DNA from: Bremia lactucae
Lineage: Eukaryota; Oomycota; Peronosporomycetes; Peronosporales; Peronosporaceae
Reading direction: 5' to 3'
NCBI RefSeq assembly: GCF_004359215.1
Contig: NC_090616.1
Location: 354,826-418,825, forward strand
DNA length: 64,000 bases
Of this stretch, positions 1-9,270 are shown in pieces (position 1 is the first letter of the stretch; each line of letters starts with the position of its first letter). The position numbers and the translations under genes were made by a program. The notes below the pieces were generated by a model. The model was not told the DNA's origin. It made no database searches and saw only the letters and a program-made list of their open reading frames with translations.

Positions 1-2
1 GC

Positions 3-497
3 ATTGTGTTTAGCGGCGTTAACAAGGGAGAGCTTATTGGATTTGCAGACGCAAACTGGGCAGGCGACTTAGACACGCGGCGTTCAACGACAGGATACGT
101 GTTCTTCCTGAACGGCGGCACGATCTCATGGAATTCCAAGCGACAGCCAACCGTTGCGACATCAAGCACGGAAGCAGAGTACATGAGTCTGTATAGCGCA
201 ACTCAAGAGGCAGTCTGGCTTCGAAATTTGATAAAGGACTTGGAGTACAAGACGGATACGGCGACGACGATTTTTCAAGACAATCAAGGATGTATTGCGC
301 TTGCCAAAAATCCTGTCTACCATTCGCGCACGAAGCACATCGACATTAAGTTTCATTTCTTGCGAGAGAAGGTGGCAAGTGAGGTGATTGCGCTGGAGTA
401 CAAGCCGACGGAAGAAATGATCGCGGACGGATTGACCAAGGCTCTTCCAAGAGACAAGCATACCAAGTTTATCATGGGACTCGGCATGGCAGCATAA
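3..497 (+). CDS. Ty1/Copia polyprotein, RNase H C-terminal end (partial)
   Basis: The open frame enters from the left edge and runs to a TAA at 495-497. It encodes the Copia-type RNase H region that degrades the RNA strand of the RNA:DNA hybrid during reverse transcription. Visible family marks are FADANWAGD near the start, [17 protein letters not shown], the [12 protein letters not shown] block, [16 protein letters not shown] and the terminal [10 protein letters not shown]. No stop or frameshift interrupts the visible part, unlike nearly every other element here, so this copy may be fairly young. The rest of the polyprotein lies outside the window. A purine tract and an LTR-like TG follow within 35 bases, as expected for a Copia 3' end. 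Confidence 0.93.
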   Translation: MVFSGVNKGELIGFADANWAGDLDTRRSTTGYVFFLNGGTISWNSKRQPTVATSSTEAEYMSLYSATQEAVWLRNLIKDLEYKTDTATTIFQDNQGCIALAKNPVYHSRTKHIDIKFHFLREKVASEVIALEYKPTEEMIADGLTKALPRDKHTKFIMGLGMAA

Positions 498-520
498 GGG
501 CATCACTTCGAGCGCACATC

Positions 521-634
521 AAGGGAGAGTGTTGAGGATTGATGTATTCATCGAAAGTGTTGCACTTTTTGCATATGCGTTTATACGGGATCAAATTACA
601 AGAATAAGACGAAGAAGTTGAGTGTGGAAAATAT
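521..634 (+). mobile_element. Polypurine tract and start of Copia 3' LTR
   Basis: AAGGGAGAG at 521-529 is a purine tract directly followed by TGTTGAGG at 530, the usual plus-strand priming site and LTR start. The LTR cannot be followed past about 634 because a SINE-like insertion begins there. The right end of the LTR is not identifiable without the 5' copy. Confidence 0.6.
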
Positions 635-636
635 CG

Positions 637-709
637 TTTGTTGTGGCTCAGTCGGGTAAGGCATGGCGGTGCGACCCACTGGTCACCGGTTCGATACCCG
701 GTAACGACA
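637..709 (+). other. tRNA-like sequence with Pol III A and B boxes
   Basis: The A box TGGCTCAGTCGG (644-655) fits the consensus perfectly and the B box GGTTCGATACC (688-698) has one deviation. Length is that of a tRNA. The arms pair poorly: the acceptor stem has about four Watson-Crick pairs plus two G-T, the T stem has mismatches and the anticodon stem only about three pairs. A functional tRNA is therefore unlikely; a tRNA-derived SINE head or a tRNA pseudogene fits better. Confidence 0.55.
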
Positions 710-836
710 AAAAGTAAAACCTTCGGGAACTGGTGTTTGGGGTTCACCAGCACTGTACCGCCAGACAGTGACGCCCCCCATTTTATGGTAGTCCACATAT
801 CTGGGAAAGGGGGCGCAGCAAACGATAGGAAATAAT

Positions 837-893
837 TAACGGTAGGATAAAGTTAACGGTAGGATAAAGCTAACGGTAGGATAAAGTTAAACT
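837..893 (+). repeat. 17-bp tandem repeat, about three copies
   Basis: The unit TAACGGTAGGATAAAGT recurs with one C/T change between copies. It lies exactly between the SINE body and the right target duplication, so it is read as the SINE tail. Confidence 0.8.
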
Positions 894-904
894 CAAAATA
901 TAAC

Positions 905-1156
905 TTACTTTCCGGTTTGCAATCTCGACCGTAAGCCCATCTTCAAGCTCATAGCGTAACGTAATTCAACATTAAATACCTCATACGATCTAGCCCACAA
1001 ATGGGTCGTGAAGCTTGAGCCTGAGGCCCGAGTTTTGGCATGTCCGGCTAAGTTGGACATGTTAAATTTGTATGTCGCATCATCATTGATGGGGCGAGCT
1101 ACAATGGTGTCGTCCAATTTAACGAACCATATTAAAAAGGGAGTCGCTGGCGGTTT
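905..1156 (-). pseudogene. Gypsy gag fragment (capsid region)
   Basis: On the minus strand the frame reads through FVKLDDTIVARPINDD, then SNLAGHAKT, which matches the gag blocks FVKLNDAIRARHIADE and SNLAGRAKTWALGL seen in the better copies at 36.7 and 42.0 kb. It is a short relic with stops on both sides. The left edge of the 4-kb duplicated block (1157) follows directly. Confidence 0.6.
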
Positions 1157-1309
1157 AAACGTTTGTTTGAGCCGGGCTTCCGACTGCTTTAAACTTAGAA
1201 AGCTCGACCTTTCCCGACACTTCCGCTTTAATCCGCCAGCAGCATGTAAATGCTGCTGTATTCACGTCTACAACTGTCTACCACCCTAATCTCTCAACGC
1301 ATCCGATTG

Positions 1310-1690
1310 TTAATAGCCTTGCTGGTGAAGCAAAGCTACTTTCTCTTGGGCCCCGTCGAGTTTGTGTTGAATGAATTCGGCTATGGCCGCATGCTGTTCA
1401 TCTGTGTTCAGAGTGAACAGCATAGCTTTTATGGCTGGCTTGCCTACGACCGAACTCATTCGTTTGATCCCTCTCCATTCAAGGTCACTCAAATAAGTAA
1501 ACCTTTTACGCCTTGAGTGATAACCTTCTTGATAGATTTGAAAGCTCTCTCCTTCTTCATCTAACATGTCGATGTTGGATGGAACGTGCTTGGGCCGTTG
1601 AACGGACCACGAAGTGCAACTAGGCGTAACGGGGCACCTTTCACTAGTACTGAAAGTACTGGTTAACGTTTCACTGAGTTCAGTGCACAA
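1310..1690 (-). pseudogene. Gypsy gag N-terminal fragment (block copy 1)
   Basis: The minus-strand frame contains IDMLDEEGESFQIYQEGY, then a stretch with SDLEWRGIKRMSSVVG, then FIQHKLDGAQEKVALLHQQG. This aligns block by block with the gag N terminus of the elements at 9.3 and 21.6 kb (MDMLDDSGNTHHVSRESY; HELDEVKEKVALLNQQG). The rest of gag is missing or rearranged: the piece normally downstream is found displaced at 905-1156 and about 1160-1300. It is a relic that flanks the 3' side of the secreted-protein gene. Confidence 0.7.
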
Positions 1691-1699
1691 GAGTACCCG

Positions 1700-2629
1700 A
1701 GAAAGGTAAGCTAAGGGTATTAAGCGTATAGATTTAGACTAAGTCTTTAAAATAGAGAAAAGTAAAACTGTGTTAGTATATTTAGCTTACGACGTGAAGA
1801 TCTTTTATATACTACTGAACTTATTCTATAAATCTTTTACTAAGTATAGCGCCTTCTTGCGCACCGCACAATCGTGTCTTGTGACGATTGGCGGGGTTGA
1901 TTTAGACTTTAATCAACCAATCAATAGAGCTAATGTCTTATGGCATTTATATTATTCAATTCGGAAATATTGAAATTATTAAGTCAATATAAGTAAATAT
2001 AATAAATTTGTGCTTCTTTATTTATTTCTCTTCATAGGATAGTATATTAAGTATTATTCTAATAGAAAATACTGTTTACGGAACGGTACAGCCATTTATT
2101 GGGTCTCGATTACGTCACGTACACGTCGTGTTATAAGTGATAAATATATAAATTCCACAGAATTTTATTAAATACTTATTGCTTCAATTATTTTGTTATA
2201 AATATTTCTTTATTATTAAGATTAATTAATAACAATTCAGAGAAATCCATCGATTTTTAATTATCAATTAATTTAATCATGACCTTGCCTATTCAAGGCA
2301 AAAATACGAGTTTAATTCTCGTAAGGGATAAGAAAATATATATTTGATATACTTTTATAATTATATATTCTTTTATTTTAGCTTTAAATTATGTTAAAAA
2401 TAGAATAATTTAATAATCTTAATAGCTATTAAATTATCATCTATACTGGAATCAAACATTAAGAAACATAAAGACGAAAAAAAACTACAGAGGAAGGTTC
2501 TAAGCAGCTATGAAGTCTTAGCTGGAAGCGGTAATTCGTAAGGATAAGTACAGGAAAAAGTTAAACTGTATTAAAAATTAAGTTCTGTCGTGACCGCACT
2601 TTTCAGAGGTAATAACACCGAAGGGATTG
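1700..2629. other. AT-rich stretch without recognisable gene (copy at 5726-6655)
   Basis: About 930 bases of low-GC sequence between the gag relic and the stop of the secreted-protein gene. The only frames are short and without family signals. It would hold the 3' untranslated region and terminator of the secreted-protein gene, but no specific signal can be assigned. Confidence 0.6.
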
Positions 2630-3706
2630 TTAAATATTTGACCTCACATATTCATGACCAAGCTTCATTATCCACTGAGCGAGGACGTCGTTGTGAAACA
2701 TCACATATCCATCTGGCGTACGAACATATTCTGGAAAAGCTCTTTGTCCCAAAGAAATAATTTCTTCCACTTTATCTTCAAGTTTGGAGTCGTGTAATTT
2801 CTCCATGAAAGAAACGAACGCAATTTGTTTGTCTTCTTTTTCCAAAATTGAGGCGAAGTTGTTTATTACGCTAAAACCGGGATTACGGAGTGTTTTAATG
2901 ACGTCTTCGCTCAAGGTCCATTCCTCTTCTTCAAGCAAATTCTTCAGACCCATATTTTTATTTCGCCAATGCTGGAAAAGCGCTGTTTGAATGAGTTGAA
3001 AATCATGGCTGTGATGCTGCATTAATCCTGCGATGACTTCACTGGCCTTGAAGTTCCCAAGATTTTCGGAGAGGATAACAGCAATAACTGAATATGCTGC
3101 ACTCCGACGCACAGGAAAGCTCTTTTTAATTTTTTTTATCCATTTGATCAGGCGCACGTTGTTATGGGGAAATGGAATCACGTCACGTCGGATTTCGCTC
3201 TTAAATTCTCTGATTAATGAATTAAGGAGGCGGGAATCATCCGAAGATATGATTTGGGGTTTCTGGAACAGTTTTGGTACGTATTTGTAAATACCAGTCG
3301 GGCGAAATTGATCTGTTTGGAGAGATTTCGCCAAAGTATTCACTGCGTCCCGAAATTCACCGATGTCAAGAAGCCGGTCTTCGATGCCATGTGAATCTTG
3401 CGTATGAATTTTAGGAATGACGTTCATCGGAGGTGAAGCCACGACAGGAAGGCGTGTCTGCAGATATTCAAGGAAGTCGTGGTTTGGAGCCGGAACTGTG
3501 ACATTAGAGACTTGCCGCAGATTTTCAGGGGATTCCTTGCTCAAGGTTCGAGTGGTGACATGGGCGACTTGCCGCAAATTTTGGAGGGATTCCTTGCTTG
3601 CTTGTGGACCATTAGAGGAGGCAGTCGTCTTCGTGGGTGTCACTACAGCATGGCTTAGCAGCAGGTAAAGATACAAGAGCGGAACAGTCTTTGGCTTGGA
3701 AAGCAT
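2630..3706 (-). CDS. Predicted secreted protein, effector candidate (block copy 1)
   Basis: A single uninterrupted frame of 358 residues with stop at 2630-2632. Residues 1-24 look like a secretory signal peptide: Lys-rich start, then the hydrophobic core VPLLYLYLLLSHAVV. Two imperfect 15-residue repeats follow at 37-51 and 56-70 (SKESLQNLRQVAHVT; SKESPENLRQVSNVT), the second ending in an N-glycosylation sequon. The rest (about 75-358) is rich in Lys, Leu and Glu and looks helical, which recalls the helical bodies of oomycete effectors, but no RxLR-EER or LxLFLAK motif is present and I do not recognise a family. It is surrounded by Gypsy relics, a typical place for fast-evolving secreted genes. 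Function is not known; secretion is inferred from the N terminus only. Confidence 0.72.
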   Translation of the reverse strand: MLSKPKTVPLLYLYLLLSHAVVTPTKTTASSNGPQASKESLQNLRQVAHVTTRTLSKESPENLRQVSNVTVPAPNHDFLEYLQTRLPVVASPPMNVIPKIHTQDSHGIEDRLLDIGEFRDAVNTLAKSLQTDQFRPTGIYKYVPKLFQKPQIISSDDSRLLNSLIREFKSEIRRDVIPFPHNNVRLIKWIKKIKKSFPVRRSAAYSVIAVILSENLGNFKASEVIAGLMQHHSHDFQLIQTALFQHWRNKNMGLKNLLEEEEWTLSEDVIKTLRNPGFSVINNFASILEKEDKQIAFVSFMEKLHDSKLEDKVEEIISLGQRAFPEYVRTPDGYVMFHNDVLAQWIMKLGHEYVRSNI

Positions 3707-4316
3707 GCGTAGAATAGTGACTGAACTCTTGACAGGAAATCAAACAATGAAGTTTAAGGAGTCAAGTTTGGACCAAGACCAGCATGCAGATCGTGTGTGA
3801 GAGCCGTTAATTGCGTATTCGCGATCTCTGTGGGCTTCTGCAGAGCTTCATGTTGATCTGATCCGATGGGTTCTTGAGAATTAGTGGTATGATTTGAACA
3901 ATTCGAACGTCAGGGTTGGAAGCGATAACAATTGCTCTTAAAGCACGCATGGCAACGTCCAACGCTTTCACGTCCATTGATTTGCTTGAGCCTTGACACC
4001 ACACCGGCCTTCATGGCGTTCCGAGAAAGACTAAAGTTAATAGAGGCTAAGCTAAGGAGTACTGCATACGGTACTCATGGCAAAGCGCACGTCGAGCCAG
4101 GTTCACATTTGTGACTAACCCTTGCGTATGTGATGCATATGGATGCATTCACATTAGGAGGGATGACGCCTAGCGTCATCCGTTACGCGAGGTATCTAGA
4201 AAGATACGCTCGCAATACATATTAGTGCTATCTACAGAGATGACATTTTTGACTGGTAAAAACTGGCATTCTTTTTTAAAACGATTGAATATAAATCAGT
4301 CTGAAAACTACTTTAG
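3707..4316. promoter_or_regulatory. Upstream region of secreted-protein gene with paired hairpins (copy at 7733-8342)
   Basis: This is the 5' flank of the minus-strand secreted-protein gene. No coding signal is seen. It contains a perfect 9-bp hairpin (GGATGACGC at 4161-4169 with GCGTCATCC at 4173-4181) followed by a second one built from GCGAGGTATC (4187-4196) and GATACGCTCGC (4203-4213). A related stretch appears reversed at 28.45-28.56 kb, so the hairpins belong to a dispersed repeat rather than to the gene's own promoter. Confidence 0.45.
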
Positions 4317-4660
4317 TGTAATGGGGTGTATCATTTCATGAAATTAACACTTAAAGGTTGTTAATTATTATATTATCTAAAAGGTTGATAATATTTGGAG
4401 AATATTACTTTATATAGTAATGCTCAGAAATCTTATCCATAAATAGGTATAGGCCGCTATATCTATTTATCCCGCAGACTAATCAGCTGTAAACGTAAAT
4501 AAAGAGAGAGAGACAGATAAGATTTTAATTGCATGTTTAGCATTAGGTTATAATTAGGTTAGCATTAACAGATAGAAAGAAGAAATAGCTCATTATCGGT
4601 TCAGCACAAGCTAAGAGGTAAAATGTAAATTGCGAATTAGGTGAATCGTAAAAAAATTGT
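4317..4660 (+). mobile_element. Degenerate Gypsy LTR fragment (copy at 8343-8686)
   Basis: Begins TGTAATGGGGTGTAT and follows the forward LTR at 21120 closely: the ATGAAATTAACACTTAAAGG block, ATTATCTAAAAGGT, the TTATCCAT...TATAGGCC block and CAGATAAGA. The right half is lost. It lies upstream of the secreted-protein gene in both block copies. Confidence 0.7.
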
Positions 4661-5181
4661 CGTGGTCAGCAGATGCGGAGCGCCCTACTGATCCAGCAAC
4701 GGCAAGAGAATTTGCAGGCGAAAGTTGCTCCTCACATACATACATTATGCAACTGCCCTATGTGATGAGTTTAACCTACTCACCATATCATTGGTGCGAT
4801 TAAACTCCTAAATGTCACCCACGCCTCCTGTGCAAGTCACAGCGTGCATGAGCTGCAAATAATGTTTAATACTTTTCTATTCTTTTCAAAAAAATTGAAT
4901 AAAAGACGTTGTTTAATACTTCTTTTTATTTTTTTGAATATTTAATGACTCTTCATACCTAGCACTGTGAGCTTCTCTTGACTCGATCGTGATGAGACTT
5001 AATCGTCTCACGAAGTATTATTTCCTATAAGAGGAATAACAATTGTTATTTCTGTTAGAGAAATAACAATTATTATTTTCTATAAGAAGAAAATACACTT
5101 AAGCTCGCAACGAGCTCTCGGGCTTCTCGTTGGGGCACATCAATCGATCCACAGCTTTCCGTGGGTGCCCCATCCAACATA
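4661..5181 (+). mobile_element. Scrambled Gypsy fragments and LTR 3' end (copy at 8687-9207)
   Basis: At about 4690-4740 a short piece matches the gag-protease junction of the elements at 10.4 and 22.5 kb (CTACTGATCCAGCAAC, AGAGAATTTGCA, AAAGTTGCTCC). At 5040-5181 repeated AATAACAATTNTTATTT hairpin arms and a stretch ending GGGTGCCCCATCCAACATA lead, in copy 2, into a primer-binding site at 9233. That suggests the right part is the 3' end of the LTR belonging to the gag at 9271. Confidence 0.5.
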
Positions 5182-5182
5182 N
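5182..5182. other. Single N at the join of two block copies
   Basis: One undetermined base lies exactly between the end of copy 1 and the start of copy 2 of the 4-kb block. This is the sort of mark left when two contigs are joined without resolving their overlap. Confidence 0.9.
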
Positions 5183-5335
5183 AAACGTTTGTTTGAGCCG
5201 GGCTTCCGACTGCTTTAAACTTAGAAAGCTCGACCTTTCCCGACACTTCCGCTTTAATCCGCCAGCAGCATGTAAATGCTGCTGTATTCACGTCTACAAC
5301 TGTCTACCACCCTAATCTCTCAACGCATCCGATTG

Positions 5336-5716
5336 TTAATAGCCTTGCTGGTGAAGCAAAGCTACTTTCTCTTGGGCCCCGTCGAGTTTGTGTTGAATGA
5401 ATTCGGCTATGGCCGCATGCTGTTCATCTGTGTTCAGAGTGAACAGCATAGCTTTTATGGCTGGCTTGCCTACGACCGAACTCATTCGTTTGATCCCTCT
5501 CCATTCAAGGTCACTCAAATAAGTAAACCTTTTACGCCTTGAGTGATAACCTTCTTGATAGATTTGAAAGCTCTCTCCTTCTTCATCTAACATGTCGATG
5601 TTGGATGGAACGTGCTTGGGCCGTTGAACGGACCACGAAGTGCAACTAGGCGTAACGGGGCACCTTTCACTAGTACTGAAAGTACTGGTTAACGTTTCAC
5701 TGAGTTCAGTGCACAA
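5336..5716 (-). pseudogene. Gypsy gag N-terminal fragment (block copy 2)
   Basis: Identical to the fragment at 1310-1690 and part of the second copy of the 4-kb block. The same gag N-terminal blocks are readable and the frame is again cut off from the rest of gag. Confidence 0.7.
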
Positions 5717-6655
5717 GAGTACCCGAGAAAGGTAAGCTAAGGGTATTAAGCGTATAGATTTAGACTAAGTCTTTAAAATAGAGAAAAGTAAAACTGTGTT
5801 AGTATATTTAGCTTACGACGTGAAGATCTTTTATATACTACTGAACTTATTCTATAAATCTTTTACTAAGTATAGCGCCTTCTTGCGCACCGCACAATCG
5901 TGTCTTGTGACGATTGGCGGGGTTGATTTAGACTTTAATCAACCAATCAATAGAGCTAATGTCTTATGGCATTTATATTATTCAATTCGGAAATATTGAA
6001 ATTATTAAGTCAATATAAGTAAATATAATAAATTTGTGCTTCTTTATTTATTTCTCTTCATAGGATAGTATATTAAGTATTATTCTAATAGAAAATACTG
6101 TTTACGGAACGGTACAGCCATTTATTGGGTCTCGATTACGTCACGTACACGTCGTGTTATAAGTGATAAATATATAAATTCCACAGAATTTTATTAAATA
6201 CTTATTGCTTCAATTATTTTGTTATAAATATTTCTTTATTATTAAGATTAATTAATAACAATTCAGAGAAATCCATCGATTTTTAATTATCAATTAATTT
6301 AATCATGACCTTGCCTATTCAAGGCAAAAATACGAGTTTAATTCTCGTAAGGGATAAGAAAATATATATTTGATATACTTTTATAATTATATATTCTTTT
6401 ATTTTAGCTTTAAATTATGTTAAAAATAGAATAATTTAATAATCTTAATAGCTATTAAATTATCATCTATACTGGAATCAAACATTAAGAAACATAAAGA
6501 CGAAAAAAAACTACAGAGGAAGGTTCTAAGCAGCTATGAAGTCTTAGCTGGAAGCGGTAATTCGTAAGGATAAGTACAGGAAAAAGTTAAACTGTATTAA
6601 AAATTAAGTTCTGTCGTGACCGCACTTTTCAGAGGTAATAACACCGAAGGGATTG

Positions 6656-7732
6656 TTAAATATTTGACCTCACATATTCATGACCAAGCTTCATTATCCA
6701 CTGAGCGAGGACGTCGTTGTGAAACATCACATATCCATCTGGCGTACGAACATATTCTGGAAAAGCTCTTTGTCCCAAAGAAATAATTTCTTCCACTTTA
6801 TCTTCAAGTTTGGAGTCGTGTAATTTCTCCATGAAAGAAACGAACGCAATTTGTTTGTCTTCTTTTTCCAAAATTGAGGCGAAGTTGTTTATTACGCTAA
6901 AACCGGGATTACGGAGTGTTTTAATGACGTCTTCGCTCAAGGTCCATTCCTCTTCTTCAAGCAAATTCTTCAGACCCATATTTTTATTTCGCCAATGCTG
7001 GAAAAGCGCTGTTTGAATGAGTTGAAAATCATGGCTGTGATGCTGCATTAATCCTGCGATGACTTCACTGGCCTTGAAGTTCCCAAGATTTTCGGAGAGG
7101 ATAACAGCAATAACTGAATATGCTGCACTCCGACGCACAGGAAAGCTCTTTTTAATTTTTTTTATCCATTTGATCAGGCGCACGTTGTTATGGGGAAATG
7201 GAATCACGTCACGTCGGATTTCGCTCTTAAATTCTCTGATTAATGAATTAAGGAGGCGGGAATCATCCGAAGATATGATTTGGGGTTTCTGGAACAGTTT
7301 TGGTACGTATTTGTAAATACCAGTCGGGCGAAATTGATCTGTTTGGAGAGATTTCGCCAAAGTATTCACTGCGTCCCGAAATTCACCGATGTCAAGAAGC
7401 CGGTCTTCGATGCCATGTGAATCTTGCGTATGAATTTTAGGAATGACGTTCATCGGAGGTGAAGCCACGACAGGAAGGCGTGTCTGCAGATATTCAAGGA
7501 AGTCGTGGTTTGGAGCCGGAACTGTGACATTAGAGACTTGCCGCAGATTTTCAGGGGATTCCTTGCTCAAGGTTCGAGTGGTGACATGGGCGACTTGCCG
7601 CAAATTTTGGAGGGATTCCTTGCTTGCTTGTGGACCATTAGAGGAGGCAGTCGTCTTCGTGGGTGTCACTACAGCATGGCTTAGCAGCAGGTAAAGATAC
7701 AAGAGCGGAACAGTCTTTGGCTTGGAAAGCAT
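6656..7732 (-). CDS. Predicted secreted protein, effector candidate (block copy 2)
   Basis: Identical 358-residue protein to the one at 2630-3706, with the same signal peptide and internal repeat. If the 4-kb block is an unmerged contig overlap, this is the same gene counted twice; if the duplication is real, it is a very recent paralogue. The sequence cannot separate these. Confidence 0.65.
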   Translation of the reverse strand: MLSKPKTVPLLYLYLLLSHAVVTPTKTTASSNGPQASKESLQNLRQVAHVTTRTLSKESPENLRQVSNVTVPAPNHDFLEYLQTRLPVVASPPMNVIPKIHTQDSHGIEDRLLDIGEFRDAVNTLAKSLQTDQFRPTGIYKYVPKLFQKPQIISSDDSRLLNSLIREFKSEIRRDVIPFPHNNVRLIKWIKKIKKSFPVRRSAAYSVIAVILSENLGNFKASEVIAGLMQHHSHDFQLIQTALFQHWRNKNMGLKNLLEEEEWTLSEDVIKTLRNPGFSVINNFASILEKEDKQIAFVSFMEKLHDSKLEDKVEEIISLGQRAFPEYVRTPDGYVMFHNDVLAQWIMKLGHEYVRSNI

Positions 7733-9232
7733 GCGTAGAATAGTGACTGAACTCTTGACAGGAAATCAAACAATGAAGTTTAAGGAGTCAAGTTTGGACC
7801 AAGACCAGCATGCAGATCGTGTGTGAGAGCCGTTAATTGCGTATTCGCGATCTCTGTGGGCTTCTGCAGAGCTTCATGTTGATCTGATCCGATGGGTTCT
7901 TGAGAATTAGTGGTATGATTTGAACAATTCGAACGTCAGGGTTGGAAGCGATAACAATTGCTCTTAAAGCACGCATGGCAACGTCCAACGCTTTCACGTC
8001 CATTGATTTGCTTGAGCCTTGACACCACACCGGCCTTCATGGCGTTCCGAGAAAGACTAAAGTTAATAGAGGCTAAGCTAAGGAGTACTGCATACGGTAC
8101 TCATGGCAAAGCGCACGTCGAGCCAGGTTCACATTTGTGACTAACCCTTGCGTATGTGATGCATATGGATGCATTCACATTAGGAGGGATGACGCCTAGC
8201 GTCATCCGTTACGCGAGGTATCTAGAAAGATACGCTCGCAATACATATTAGTGCTATCTACAGAGATGACATTTTTGACTGGTAAAAACTGGCATTCTTT
8301 TTTAAAACGATTGAATATAAATCAGTCTGAAAACTACTTTAGTGTAATGGGGTGTATCATTTCATGAAATTAACACTTAAAGGTTGTTAATTATTATATT
8401 ATCTAAAAGGTTGATAATATTTGGAGAATATTACTTTATATAGTAATGCTCAGAAATCTTATCCATAAATAGGTATAGGCCGCTATATCTATTTATCCCG
8501 CAGACTAATCAGCTGTAAACGTAAATAAAGAGAGAGAGACAGATAAGATTTTAATTGCATGTTTAGCATTAGGTTATAATTAGGTTAGCATTAACAGATA
8601 GAAAGAAGAAATAGCTCATTATCGGTTCAGCACAAGCTAAGAGGTAAAATGTAAATTGCGAATTAGGTGAATCGTAAAAAAATTGTCGTGGTCAGCAGAT
8701 GCGGAGCGCCCTACTGATCCAGCAACGGCAAGAGAATTTGCAGGCGAAAGTTGCTCCTCACATACATACATTATGCAACTGCCCTATGTGATGAGTTTAA
8801 CCTACTCACCATATCATTGGTGCGATTAAACTCCTAAATGTCACCCACGCCTCCTGTGCAAGTCACAGCGTGCATGAGCTGCAAATAATGTTTAATACTT
8901 TTCTATTCTTTTCAAAAAAATTGAATAAAAGACGTTGTTTAATACTTCTTTTTATTTTTTTGAATATTTAATGACTCTTCATACCTAGCACTGTGAGCTT
9001 CTCTTGACTCGATCGTGATGAGACTTAATCGTCTCACGAAGTATTATTTCCTATAAGAGGAATAACAATTGTTATTTCTGTTAGAGAAATAACAATTATT
9101 ATTTTCTATAAGAAGAAAATACACTTAAGCTCGCAACGAGCTCTCGGGCTTCTCGTTGGGGCACATCAATCGATCCACAGCTTTCCGTGGGTGCCCCATC
9201 CAACATAATGCCCCGTTTCCGCTGGTAGCACT

Positions 9233-9252
9233 TTGTAGTCCGTCCAAGGACC
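9233..9252 (+). other. Gypsy primer-binding site
   Basis: TGGTAGCACTTTGTAGTCCG begins with TGG, as sites pairing with a tRNA CCA end do. The same site in the same place follows the LTR at 42.4 kb (minus strand) and, mutated, at 21.57 kb; TGGTAGCACT also follows the LTR at 29.16 kb. TGGTAGCA is complementary to the 3' end of typical eukaryotic initiator Met tRNA, so that primer is plausible. Confidence 0.6.
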
Positions 9253-9270
9253 ACATTTCCTTCATCTAAC

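Larger units (their letters stand above)
635..894 (+). mobile_element. Candidate tRNA-derived SINE with target duplication
   Basis: Three SINE parts occur in order: a tRNA-like head (637-709) with RNA polymerase III A and B boxes, an unrelated body (710-836), and a simple-repeat tail of a 17-bp unit repeated about three times (837-893). The heptamer AAAATAT stands immediately on both sides (628-634 and 895-901), as a target-site duplication would. It sits inside the LTR start of the Copia element. The parts are seen directly; the name SINE is inferred. No second copy is visible in this window. Confidence 0.6.
1157..5181. repeat. 4,025-bp duplicated block, copy 1
   Basis: Every landmark in this block recurs 4,026 bases later: gag fragment, AT-rich stretch, secreted-protein gene, hairpins and LTR piece. 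The copies are separated by one N at 5182. Copy 1 joins unique sequence on its left and copy 2 joins unique sequence on its right. This could be a true tandem duplication, but block edges lying exactly at a single N suggest two overlapping contigs joined without merging. Confidence 0.95.
5183..9207. repeat. 4,025-bp duplicated block, copy 2
   Basis: Second copy of the block at 1157-5181. Predicted proteins from the two copies are identical in every frame compared, including the 358-residue secreted protein, so divergence is very low. It continues without a break into the Gypsy leader at 9208. Confidence 0.95.

Noticed and set aside
162..506. 114-codon minus-strand frame over the Copia RNase H
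   Set aside because: It overlaps a well-supported coding frame on the other strand and shows no domain or codon signal of its own.
638..710. Functional tRNA gene
   Set aside because: Promoter boxes are good but acceptor, D, anticodon and T stems have mismatches; a SINE head or pseudogene fits better.
837..893. CRISPR-like spaced repeats
   Set aside because: The 17-bp units are directly adjacent without spacers, and the organism is a eukaryote. No CRISPR array was seen anywhere.
1250..1516. 88-codon plus-strand frame (again at 5276-5542)
   Set aside because: It is the antisense of the gag N-terminal fragment, whose blocks match other gag copies.
2630..3706. RxLR or Crinkler effector label
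   Set aside because: No RxLR, EER or LxLFLAK motif is present; NLRQV in the repeat is not an accepted variant.
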